DNA of 5,734 nt from an uncultured cyanobacterium (GTDB lineage: Bacteria; Cyanobacteriota; Cyanobacteriia; PCC-6307; Cyanobiaceae), in contig CAIYSK010000016.1 of the NCBI GenBank assembly GCA_903928835.1, forward strand, positions 1-5,734. Direction: 5' to 3'. Made by a program: the position numbers and the translations under genes. Positions 1 to 5,694 of the stretch are shown here, in pieces. Below the pieces are notes generated by a model, which did no database searches, was not told where the DNA came from, and saw only the letters and a program-made list of their open reading frames with translations. Numbering within the stretch: position 1 is the first letter of the stretch; each line of letters opens with the position of its first letter.

Positions 1-394
1 AGGCCATGGCCAGCATGGCGCTGTGGTCATGCATGGGGGCCATGCCACCCATGCGCTCGTAGATGTCGTAGCTGTAAAGGCCAACAAATAACACCACAAC
101 CGCTGGTATGGCTGTCCAGACGATTTCAAGGGGCAGATTGCCTTCGAGGGCCAATCCGTCACTGACATCGCCAGGGCGCCGGCGGAACGCCACCAGGCTG
201 TACACCAAAAGGATCAGGATCCCGAGAAACAGGACGGTGCCAATGCTGAATAGAACCTTAAAAAGTGCGTCGTAGGTGGGAGCATTGCTGCTGGCAGCAA
301 TCGGCAGCACATTGACGTTGTAACCCACCCAGAGACCAACCAGCACAAGGGCTGCCGTGGAAGACGCTAGAAACAGAACTGCGGGAAGTTTCAC
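1..394 (-). CDS. coxB: Cytochrome c oxidase subunit II, N-terminal part (cut by window edge)
   Basis: Subunit II of the aa3-type terminal oxidase takes electrons from cytochrome c or plastocyanin through its CuA site. Only 131 codons are present, so the cupredoxin domain and CuA ligands lie outside the window. Visible parts are an N-terminal hydrophobic segment (about residues 5-24, signal or anchor), a first helix (about 44-70) ending in the positive cluster FRRRP, and a second helix (about 91-108) within the family-typical stretch EIVWTAIPAVVVLFVGLYSY. A Met/His-rich stretch follows at 115-130. The start is GTG at 394: an in-frame TGA lies further upstream with no ATG between, and a GAGG (complement of 407-410) sits 12 nt before it, a rather long spacing. 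The gene is divergent from the heme A synthesis genes that serve the same enzyme. The family call is firm; the exact start is moderately sure. Confidence 0.93.
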   Translation of the reverse strand, partial: MKLPAVLFLASSTAALVLVGLWVGYNVNVLPIAASSNAPTYDALFKVLFSIGTVLFLGILILLVYSLVAFRRRPGDVSDGLALEGNLPLEIVWTAIPAVVVLFVGLYSYDIYERMGGMAPMHDHSAMLAMA

Positions 395-434
395 TGCTCT
401 AGTCGTCCTCAGGAACCAGCCTATGGGCTTTCAC

Positions 435-450
435 TTGACCTCGAGGTTGA
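435..450. promoter_or_regulatory. Dyad-symmetric candidate operator
   Basis: The 10-bp core ACCTCGAGGT (438-447) is a perfect palindrome. It extends to a 16-bp imperfect one, TTGACCTCGAGGTTGA, in which the outermost pair matches and two inner pairs are G-T. It lies 41-56 nt upstream of the coxB GTG, a sensible place for a regulator site affecting coxB. No named regulator motif was recognised; the operator role is inference. Confidence 0.35.
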
Positions 451-483
451 TTGGATGATTTGGATGGCAAATCCACTTGGATG
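451..483. repeat. Three short direct repeats TTGGATG
   Basis: TTGGATG occurs at 451-457, 460-466 and 477-483, read as CATCCAA on the coxB strand. The start-to-start spacings are 9 and 17 nt. The cluster directly adjoins the dyad at 435-450 on the side away from coxB. It may be a set of protein-binding sites or may be chance in a T/G-rich stretch. Confidence 0.35.
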
Positions 484-538
484 GGATTGGTTTGAGCCCC
501 TGGCCCTGGTTGGCCCCCCTTTATTCCCGATTCAAAAT

Positions 539-570
539 GGTGGGCTAGGTGATGTGCGGGATTGCCCACC
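539..570. repeat. Wide inverted repeat upstream of ctaA
   Basis: GGTGGGC (539-545) and GCCCACC (564-570) are perfect 7-bp inverted arms around an 18-nt spacer, ending 55 nt before the ctaA ATG. It could be an operator half-site pair or a hairpin in a leader RNA. There is no U tract, so it does not look like an intrinsic terminator. Confidence 0.25.
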
Positions 571-625
571 CGGCCTTCTTGCTGAGGTTGTTTTGCCTAA
601 GGTGATTTATCGGCAGGATTGAGCC

Positions 626-1570
626 ATGGCAGGGGCTTTACCGCCAGATCTTCAGTTTCGGCCAGATCCTCAGTTGAGGCACCGCCTCTCCCTGCTCGCG
701 TCCCATTTGGTGGTCGCTCTTGTGGCGCTGGTAGCGATTGGCGGGGCAACCCGGGTCATGGAGGCCGGTTTGGCCTGTCCCGATTGGCCCCTCTGCTACG
801 GCCGCTTTTTGCCTGGCAAGCAGATGAATGTCCAGGTGTTCTTGGAATGGTTCCACCGCCTGGATGCCTTTGTGGTGGGGGTGGCCCTGCTGATTTTCGT
901 TGGCGTGGGGGTGACCCTCCGTCGGCGGCTGCCCTCCTGGTTGCCTTGGATGGCTTCCCTGGCCTTGGGCTTGGTGGCCTTCCAGGGAGCCCTGGGGGCT
1001 CTCACCGTGACCCATCTGTTGGCCTCGCCTTTGGTCACTGCCCATTTGGCCACGGCCTTAGTACTTGTGTCCCTAGTCAGCGGGGTCTACCAGAGGCTGG
1101 CCATGGCGCCCGAAGTCCTCGACCCTTTACCTCCCGTTCCCCTTTGGTGGCAGGCCCTGGCGGCCCTTGCCTTGGCCTTGGTGTTTAGCCAGTGCTTGCT
1201 GGGCGGTTTGATGGCCAGCCAATGGGCGGCGGATCAGTGCCTCGCAGCTGGCGAGGCGTGCCAATGGTTGTTCGCCCACAGGAAGCTGGCCCTGGGGGCG
1301 GCAGGTGGTGTCGCCCTCATGGCCGCTACGGCCCCCCTGCTCCCCCGGGGCCTGGGCCATCTCCAGGGCCTGGCCTTTGGGGCGATCGGCTTGGTTGTGG
1401 TGCAGATCGGCCTGGGGATTTGGACCCTCACATTGCAACTCGCATCACCAGCTGTCACCGTGGCTCACCAGCTGGTGGCTGCCCTACTGGTGGCCCTCCT
1501 ATCTGCTGTTTTGGCGAGGTCCTTCGGTCCCCTGCAGCGCCAGCCCAAGAGCGAGTTGGCCCATGGTTAG
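626..1570 (+). CDS. ctaA: Heme A synthase (CtaA/Cox15 family)
   Basis: This integral membrane enzyme oxidises the C8 methyl of heme O to a formyl group, giving heme A for the aa3-type oxidase. The 314-residue product has about eight hydrophobic segments in two similar halves. Family marks are [19 protein letters not shown] (39-57), with the first loop cysteine pair C51/C57, and EWFHR (74-78) with the conserved acidic residue E74 and heme-ligand candidate H77. Further ligand candidates are H140 (VTAH), H218 (FAHRK) and H281 (VAHQ). A second cysteine pair, C205/C212, is present in the matching loop of the second half. The ATG at 626 has an AGGA (615-618) 7 nt upstream. The gene overlaps ctaB by 8 nt and diverges from coxB. 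Assignment rests on motifs and context and is firm. Confidence 0.95.
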   Translation: MAGALPPDLQFRPDPQLRHRLSLLASHLVVALVALVAIGGATRVMEAGLACPDWPLCYGRFLPGKQMNVQVFLEWFHRLDAFVVGVALLIFVGVGVTLRRRLPSWLPWMASLALGLVAFQGALGALTVTHLLASPLVTAHLATALVLVSLVSGVYQRLAMAPEVLDPLPPVPLWWQALAALALALVFSQCLLGGLMASQWAADQCLAAGEACQWLFAHRKLALGAAGGVALMAATAPLLPRGLGHLQGLAFGAIGLVVVQIGLGIWTLTLQLASPAVTVAHQLVAALLVALLSAVLARSFGPLQRQPKSELAHG

Positions 1571-2567
1571 CGCCCCGCTTCAGCAGCCTGGATTGGTGCC
1601 CCAGCCCAGTGGCGACCGCCCAACCATTCGGCCATCGGTGGTATTGCCGCCCTGGTTGGAGGTGGCGAAACCGCGCTTGATTCCCCTGTTGTTGGCCACC
1701 ACCCTGGCCGGCATGGCCGTCAGTGCTGATGGCTGGCTGGATGCCGCCACGATCACCTGCGCCCTGGTAGGCGGGGCCTTGGCCTCAGCCGCCGCAGGGG
1801 TCCTGAACTGTCTTTGGGAGCAGGAGCTCGATGGGCGCATGCAGCGCACAAGTCGTCGGGCCTTGCCTTCCGGGCGGTTGGCCCAGCGCCAAGCGTTTGG
1901 CCTGGCCATTGGCCTAACGGTGCTCTCGGTGCTGGTGTTGGTGCTGGGGGTCAACCCCCTGGCGGCCAGCCTGTCCTTGCTGGGCCTGTGCAGTTATGTG
2001 CTGCTCTACACAGCCCTTTTGAAACCCCGCACCAGCCAAAACATTGTTGTGGGCGGTGTGGCTGGGGCCATCCCCCCGTTGGTGGGGGCGGCGGCGGCCA
2101 CGGGGTATTTGGGCTGGGCCAGCTGGTGGTTGTTCTCCCTGGTGATGGTCTGGACTCCCGCCCATTTCTGGGCCCTTGCCTTGCTGCTCAAGGATGACTA
2201 CCGCTCCGTTGGCATCCCGATGCTTCCGGTTGTTAAGGGGGTTGTGGTGACGGCCAGGGCGATTCGCCACTACGCCTACGCCACGGTGGCCATGAGTGTG
2301 CTGGGCCTCTGGGCGTTGCCCAGTGGGGGTGCGCTGTTTGGCCTGCTGGTTCTTCCGTTTGATGCCCGCCTGCTGCAGCTCACCTCCCGCTTGGCTGATC
2401 AGCCCGATGATCCCCAGGCCGCCCGGGCCCTGTTTCGCTGGTCGATCCTCTATCTCTTTGGCATCTGTTTGCTGCTCCTGCTGGCCCGTACCCCCCAGGC
2501 TGGAGTGTTGAGCACCCAGTTGATGGCCAGCTGGCCGCCCGGGCTGCCTACATTGGGCCTTCGCTAG
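1563..2567 (+). CDS. ctaB: Protoheme IX farnesyltransferase (heme O synthase, UbiA superfamily)
   Basis: It transfers a farnesyl group from farnesyl diphosphate to the vinyl group of protoheme IX, giving heme O, the substrate of CtaA. The product is 334 residues with about eight or nine membrane segments. The first polar motif is [15 protein letters not shown] (82-96), corresponding to the family's NxxxDxDxDxxMxRT with Glu in the first two acidic positions. The second is [14 protein letters not shown] (209-222), preceded by [12 protein letters not shown] chose ATG 1563: it overlaps the ctaA stop in ATGGTTAG, and the protein before it in the same frame has no family resemblance and is an alternate reading of ctaA. 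The first 30 residues are a Pro-rich cytoplasmic tail. Overlap with ctaA implies translational coupling. The assignment is firm. Confidence 0.96.
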   Translation: MVSAPLQQPGLVPQPSGDRPTIRPSVVLPPWLEVAKPRLIPLLLATTLAGMAVSADGWLDAATITCALVGGALASAAAGVLNCLWEQELDGRMQRTSRRALPSGRLAQRQAFGLAIGLTVLSVLVLVLGVNPLAASLSLLGLCSYVLLYTALLKPRTSQNIVVGGVAGAIPPLVGAAAATGYLGWASWWLFSLVMVWTPAHFWALALLLKDDYRSVGIPMLPVVKGVVVTARAIRHYAYATVAMSVLGLWALPSGGALFGLLVLPFDARLLQLTSRLADQPDDPQAARALFRWSILYLFGICLLLLLARTPQAGVLSTQLMASWPPGLPTLGLR

Positions 2568-2578
2568 GGAGTCCCTAG
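2564..2578. repeat. Palindrome across the ctaB stop codon
   Basis: CTAGGGA and TCCCTAG form perfect 7-bp arms around a single central G, physically a 6-bp stem with an AGT loop. The ctaB TAG (2565-2567) lies inside the left arm. It occupies the start of the 39-nt gap before the ABC ATPase gene and ends 14 nt before that gene's Shine-Dalgarno sequence. No U tract follows, so it is not a classical terminator. An RNA-processing or attenuating hairpin is possible but unproven. Confidence 0.35.
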
Positions 2579-2592
2579 GGGTGATGCGTCTC

Positions 2593-2599
2593 GGAGAGG
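2593..2599 (+). promoter_or_regulatory. Shine-Dalgarno sequence for the ABC ATPase gene
   Basis: GGAGAGG lies 7 nt before GTG 2607 but only 4 nt before the in-frame TTG at 2604. The spacing favours the GTG as the true start. It is the strongest ribosome-binding site in the window and suggests this gene is translated independently of ctaB. Confidence 0.65.
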
Positions 2600-2606
2600 T
2601 TGCTTG

Positions 2607-3626
2607 GTGATCGAACTGCACCAGCTCAACAAGCGTTACACCGCGGCAAAGGGTGTCCCGGTGCCTGCCCTCAACGACCTCTCCTTGCAGGTGCCGGCGG
2701 GCAGCCTCTATGGCCTGCTTGGCCCCAATGGCGCCGGCAAAACCACCGCCCTGCGCATCCTTTGCACCCTGCTCGCTCCCGATAGCGGCACGGTACGGGT
2801 GGCGGGTATCGATGCCTTGACCGATCCCCGGGGGGTGCGCCGGTTGCTGGGCTACGTGGCCCAGGAGGTGGCGATTGACAAGATCCTCACCGGGCGGGAA
2901 TTGCTCCAGCTCCAGGGCGATCTTTATCACCTATCGGCCCGTCAGCGCGACCGGCGCATGGCTGAATTGATCGAGCTGATGGGCATGGGTGATTGGATTG
3001 ATCGCCGTTGTGGCGGCTACTCAGGCGGCATGCGCCGCCGGCTCGATTTGGCAGCTGGTTTGCTGCACAGTCCGCAGGTGTTGGTCTTGGACGAGCCCAC
3101 CGTGGGCCTGGATATTGAAAGTCGGGCGGCGATTTGGCAGGTGTTGCGCCAACTCCGCGATGGCGGCACCACGGTGCTGCTCAGTAGCCACTACCTCGAA
3201 GAAGTGGATGCCTTGGCCGATCACCTGGCGATTATCGAATCGGGCAGTGTGATTGCCGAAGGGGTCCCCTCCTCCCTCAAGGCGGCCTTGGGCGGTGATC
3301 GGCTCACCCTGCGGGTGCGGGAATTCAGTGATGCCAGCGAAGCGGCCACGGTGCAAGCCCTGCTCCGGGATTGCCCAGGGGTGCGGCAGGTGGTGGTCAA
3401 CCAGGCCCAGGGCTATTCGCTCAACTTGGTGATTGAGCACGATGGCGTGGTGGAGCAACTGCGTCAGCAATTGGCCACCGCCGACTTGCCTGTGTTTGCC
3501 CTAGCCCAAAGCCGCCCGAGCCTGGATGATGTGTATCTCCAGGCCACTGGCCGCACCCTGATGGATGCGGAGCTGGCGGTGGCCGGTAGCCGCGATCCCA
3601 AAGCAGAACGCAAAGCAAGCATGTGA
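2607..3626 (+). CDS. ABC transporter ATP-binding protein (DrrA/NatA/CcmA-like)
   Basis: This is the cytoplasmic ATPase of a two-gene ABC-2 type exporter. The 339 residues carry all nucleotide-binding elements in order: Walker A GPNGAGKTT (39-47), Q-loop Q86, signature YSGGMRRR (138-145), Walker B VLVLDEPTVGLD (158-169) and switch histidine H195 in SSHYLEE. After the ATPase core, a region from about 230 ends in PSLDDVYLQATGR (304-316), the C-terminal mark of the DrrA-type subfamily. A charged tail follows. All catalytic residues are present, so it should be active. The start GTG 2607 is set by the Shine-Dalgarno at 2593-2599; TTG 2604 would add one residue. The stop overlaps the permease ATG by one base. 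Substrate cannot be told from the sequence: DrrA-like annotations are often drug-export labels by homology only. Confidence 0.93.
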   Translation: MIELHQLNKRYTAAKGVPVPALNDLSLQVPAGSLYGLLGPNGAGKTTALRILCTLLAPDSGTVRVAGIDALTDPRGVRRLLGYVAQEVAIDKILTGRELLQLQGDLYHLSARQRDRRMAELIELMGMGDWIDRRCGGYSGGMRRRLDLAAGLLHSPQVLVLDEPTVGLDIESRAAIWQVLRQLRDGGTTVLLSSHYLEEVDALADHLAIIESGSVIAEGVPSSLKAALGGDRLTLRVREFSDASEAATVQALLRDCPGVRQVVVNQAQGYSLNLVIEHDGVVEQLRQQLATADLPVFALAQSRPSLDDVYLQATGRTLMDAELAVAGSRDPKAERKASM

Positions 3627-4492
3627 TGACCAGCGCCACTCCCACCATCTCCAATCCCTCGCCGGGAGCTACTGACCAGCCTTCCGCCCTGGCCGAGATC
3701 AGCCAGGAAACCCTGGCCCTTACCAAGCGGCTGTTCCTGCAGCTGCAGCGCAGGCCCTCCACCCTGGTGGCCGGGGTGTTGCAACCGCTGATTTGGTTGG
3801 TGTTGTTTGGGGCGCTGTTTGCCAAGGCTCCCGCAGGGCTGCTGCCAGGTGGCATCAGCTACGGGCGGTTCCTTGGAGCTGGGGTGATCGTTTTCACCGC
3901 CTTTAGTGCGGCACTCAATGCCGGCCTGCCGGTGATGTTTGATCGGGAATTTGGCTTCCTCAACAGGTTGCTCGTGGCACCCCTGCGCTCCCGCAGTTCG
4001 ATCGTGCTGGCTTCCGTGCTTTACATCACTAGCTTGAGCCTGGTCCAGAGCTTGGCGATTATGGCTACCGCTGCCCTGCTCGGCTATGGCTGGCCTGGGG
4101 GGGTGGGCCTGCTGTTGGTGCTCACCACCCTGTTGCTGTTGGTGTTTGCGGTGACGGCCTTGAGCCTGGGGTTGGCCTTTGCCCTGCCGGGTCACATTGA
4201 GTTGATCGCGGTGATCTTTGTGGCCAACTTGCCACTGCTGTTTGCAAGTACGGCGCTGGCACCCTTGTCGTTCATGCCCAACTGGTTGGGCTGGCTTGCA
4301 TCCCTGAATCCGCTTACCTTCGCGATTGAACCCATTCGCGCTGCCTACGCCGGCCAGTTCTCCCTCACCGCCGTGGTGTTGGAGGCTCCTTACGGCGACC
4401 TCACCGCTGGCACCTGCTTGATGGTGTTGGCTGGTTTGGCAGCCGGATTGTTTCTCCTGATTCGGCCATTGCTGGATCGCAAGCTCACCTGA
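3626..4492 (+). CDS. ABC-2 type transporter permease
   Basis: This is the membrane partner of the preceding ATPase. The 288-residue product has a Ser/Thr/Pro-rich cytoplasmic N-terminus (1-25), an amphipathic stretch with QRRP near 41-44, and about six membrane segments (roughly 48-67, 83-103, 125-150, 158-187, 191-212, 263-280). FDREFGFLNRLLVAPLRSR (105-123) matches the conserved cytoplasmic loop of ABC-2 permeases that contacts the ATPase. LNPLTFAIEPIRAAY (227-241) is another family mark. The start is ATG 3626, sharing its A with the ATPase stop (TGATG). GTG 3623 is in frame and would add one residue. There is no clear Shine-Dalgarno, so translation probably depends on coupling to the ATPase gene. 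The transported substrate is unknown. Confidence 0.9.
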   Translation: MTSATPTISNPSPGATDQPSALAEISQETLALTKRLFLQLQRRPSTLVAGVLQPLIWLVLFGALFAKAPAGLLPGGISYGRFLGAGVIVFTAFSAALNAGLPVMFDREFGFLNRLLVAPLRSRSSIVLASVLYITSLSLVQSLAIMATAALLGYGWPGGVGLLLVLTTLLLLVFAVTALSLGLAFALPGHIELIAVIFVANLPLLFASTALAPLSFMPNWLGWLASLNPLTFAIEPIRAAYAGQFSLTAVVLEAPYGDLTAGTCLMVLAGLAAGLFLLIRPLLDRKLT

Positions 4493-4503
4493 ATCCCACG
4501 CCC

Positions 4504-4965
4504 GTGGTTGCATCCCGCCCGCTCCCTACCCCTTCCCGCCCAGAGCTCTCCGAGCGTCTTTTGGCGGCCGTTGCCGAGCGGGATGGGGGCCTAGCCAATC
4601 GCTTGCTGCAGCAGTGGGTCCATCGCCGCGGTCTGCCGTCTTTGGAGGCTTGGATCCGGGGCCCCCTGGCCTCGATGCAAGGCCCTGGGGCTTCTGCTTG
4701 GTTGCACCATTGCCTCGAGGACAGCGCTCAAGAGCCGATGGCTGCGCTCGAGACGGTACCAATCGAGCCTTCTGTGATCGAGACGGTTGCGAATGCTCAA
4801 GCCTTGCCCGAGGTGCCCGAGTCCCCCGGTATGGATTCACCCGGCTTTGATGTCCCAGGGACCCATTCCCCAGGGATTGATTCCCCAGCGCCTGCCCCGG
4901 CCTCGTTGGCGGCCCTGCGGGCCTGGTTGCCGGACCGCTCCGATGATCTTCCCTTGGCCGGTTGA
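4504..4965 (+). CDS. Uncharacterised 153-residue protein with S-P-G-x-D repeat linker
   Basis: I do not recognise a family. The N-terminal part (about 13-75) looks helical and soluble, with ELSERLLAAVAERDGGLANR followed by a Trp/Arg-rich stretch (QQWVHRRGLPSLEAWIRG) and LHHCLED (67-73). Residues 75-131 are rich in Pro, Glu, Val and Ser and contain five pentapeptide units (107-131), probably disordered. The end, SLAALRAWLPDRSDD (134-148), looks like a short helix. There is no signal peptide or membrane segment. The GTG at 4504 follows the permease stop by 11 nt without a visible Shine-Dalgarno, so the start is uncertain. The stop lies within a few bases of the nanE start. Compact packing and unbroken reading over 153 codons support a real gene. 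Function is unknown. Confidence 0.72.
   Translation: MVASRPLPTPSRPELSERLLAAVAERDGGLANRLLQQWVHRRGLPSLEAWIRGPLASMQGPGASAWLHHCLEDSAQEPMAALETVPIEPSVIETVANAQALPEVPESPGMDSPGFDVPGTHSPGIDSPAPAPASLAALRAWLPDRSDDLPLAG
4822..4896 (+). repeat. Five degenerate 15-bp tandem units encoding SPGxD
   Basis: Five consecutive 15-base units encode SPGMD, SPGFD, VPGTH, SPGID and SPAPA. The first, second and fourth are closest at protein level. Third-position and internal base changes show the units are diverged rather than freshly duplicated. They form part of the likely disordered linker of the surrounding gene. Confidence 0.7.
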
Positions 4966-4967
4966 GC

Positions 4968-5669
4968 GTGAGTAACCCTGCGACCCGGCCATCTTTGTTG
5001 GCCGCTGGCTTGATTGTCTCGGTGCAGGCACCTGAAGGCTCGCCCATGCGGGACCCGGAGGTGATTGCGGCCATGGCCGAGGCGAGCTTGCGCAATGGCG
5101 CCTCGGGCGTGCGGCTTGAGAGCCCTGAACACATTGGCGCCGTGCGCCGCCGCTGCCCCAACGCCTTGATTGTGGGTCTCTGGAAGCGGACCTATGGCGA
5201 TAGCCCCGTTTACATCACGCCAGGCTGGGCGGAGATTCAGGCGGTTTGGGCCGCCGGGGCCGATGTGGTGGCGATCGATGCCACCGACCGCTACCGGCCA
5301 GGCGGGCAATCCTTGGAGGAGTTGATTCGCCGCGCCACCACCGACCTAGGGGCCGTGGTGATGGCCGATATCGATAGTGTGGCCAACGGTTTGCGGGCTG
5401 CCGAATTGGGCTGTGCCTGGGTGGGAACAACCCTCTACGGCTACACCGAGGCCACCGCTGGTCACAGGCCTCCTGGCTGGGATCTGGTGGGCCAGCTGAA
5501 GCAACAACTCCCGATGGACACCAGCCTGATTTGCGAGGGCGGTCTGGCCTCTGCAGATCAGGCTGTGCGGGCCCTTGGGCTCGGCGCCGATGCCGTGGTG
5601 GTGGGAACGGCCATCACAGGTGTGGACCTCCAGGTGGCCGCCTACGTGGACAAAATCCAAGCCGGCTAG
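4968..5669 (+). CDS. nanE: N-acetylmannosamine-6-phosphate 2-epimerase (NanE family)
   Basis: Family members interconvert ManNAc-6-phosphate and GlcNAc-6-phosphate in the cytoplasm, usually in sialic acid catabolism. The 233-residue product is a full-length TIM-barrel. It shows AGLIVSVQAPEGSPMRDP (13-30), VRLESPEHI (48-56), the catalytic-lysine region GLWKRTYGDSPVYITP (70-85, K73), AIDATDRYRPGG (102-113), MADID (132-136), the catalytic-glutamate region CEGGLAS (189-195, E190) and the phosphate-binding VVVGTAIT (210-217). K73 and E190 fit the known catalytic Lys/Glu pair of the family. The usual RP after AIT is replaced by GV. The start GTG 4968 is preferred; TTG 4962, overlapping the upstream stop as TTGA, would add two residues. 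Neither has a clear Shine-Dalgarno. No other sialic acid gene is in the window, so the physiological role is open. Confidence 0.9.
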   Translation: MSNPATRPSLLAAGLIVSVQAPEGSPMRDPEVIAAMAEASLRNGASGVRLESPEHIGAVRRRCPNALIVGLWKRTYGDSPVYITPGWAEIQAVWAAGADVVAIDATDRYRPGGQSLEELIRRATTDLGAVVMADIDSVANGLRAAELGCAWVGTTLYGYTEATAGHRPPGWDLVGQLKQQLPMDTSLICEGGLASADQAVRALGLGADAVVVGTAITGVDLQVAAYVDKIQAG

Positions 5670-5679
5670 GGCGGAGCGG

Positions 5680-5694
5680 GATCCCGGCGGGATC
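5680..5694. terminator. Palindrome between convergent nanE and groEL ends
   Basis: GATCCCG and CGGGATC form perfect 7-bp arms around one base, physically a 6-bp GC-rich stem with a GGC loop. It begins 11 nt after the nanE stop and covers two bases of the groEL stop codon. Convergent placement suggests a shared transcription end. No T tract follows on either strand, so intrinsic termination is only weakly supported. Confidence 0.35.

Larger units (their letters stand above)
395..625. promoter_or_regulatory. Divergent intergenic region between coxB and ctaA
   Basis: These 231 bases separate two diverging transcription units that build the same oxidase, so promoters for both directions should lie here. 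No convincing -35/-10 pair could be assigned in either direction. The region does contain a dyad at 435-450, three TTGGATG copies at 451-483 and a wide inverted repeat at 539-570, listed separately. I see no coding sequence in it. Confidence 0.6.

Noticed and set aside
395..625. Specific sigma70-type promoter boxes for coxB or ctaA, such as TTGACC at 435
   Set aside because: No -10 element of acceptable quality at 16-18 nt spacing was found for any candidate -35, so no promoter was placed.
1305..1562. N-terminal extension of the ctaB frame back to an ATG inside ctaA
   Set aside because: The added residues are Trp/Ser/Pro-rich, unlike any CtaB N-terminus, and are a shifted reading of the ctaA 3' half. 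ATG 1563 at the ctaA stop is the natural start.
619..1680. Plus-strand frames of 189 and 162 codons overlapping ctaA
   Set aside because: Their Gly/Pro/Arg-rich products have no motifs and sit in another frame of a gene with full family signatures.
1921..1950. GTGCTGGTGTTGGTGCTGG-like simple repeat in ctaB (a similar one is near 4110-4150 in the permease)
   Set aside because: It simply encodes runs of Val and Leu in membrane helices with preferred GC-rich codons.
1914..2930. 338-codon open frame on the minus strand across ctaB and the ABC ATPase
   Set aside because: It is antisense to two clear genes, crosses their junction, and its product is Gln/Gly/His-rich with no recognisable motif, as expected from the complement of GC-rich, Leu-rich coding sequence.
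3464..4513. 349-codon open frame on the minus strand across the permease
   Set aside because: It mirrors the permease gene almost exactly and its Gln/His/Gly-rich composition is an artefact of the opposite strand of a hydrophobic coding region.
4748..4787. Ten-base direct repeat TCGAGACGGT, 30 nt apart
   Set aside because: It encodes similar ETV tripeptides inside the low-complexity part of the unknown protein and is isolated, so it is not evidence of a mobile element or binding array.
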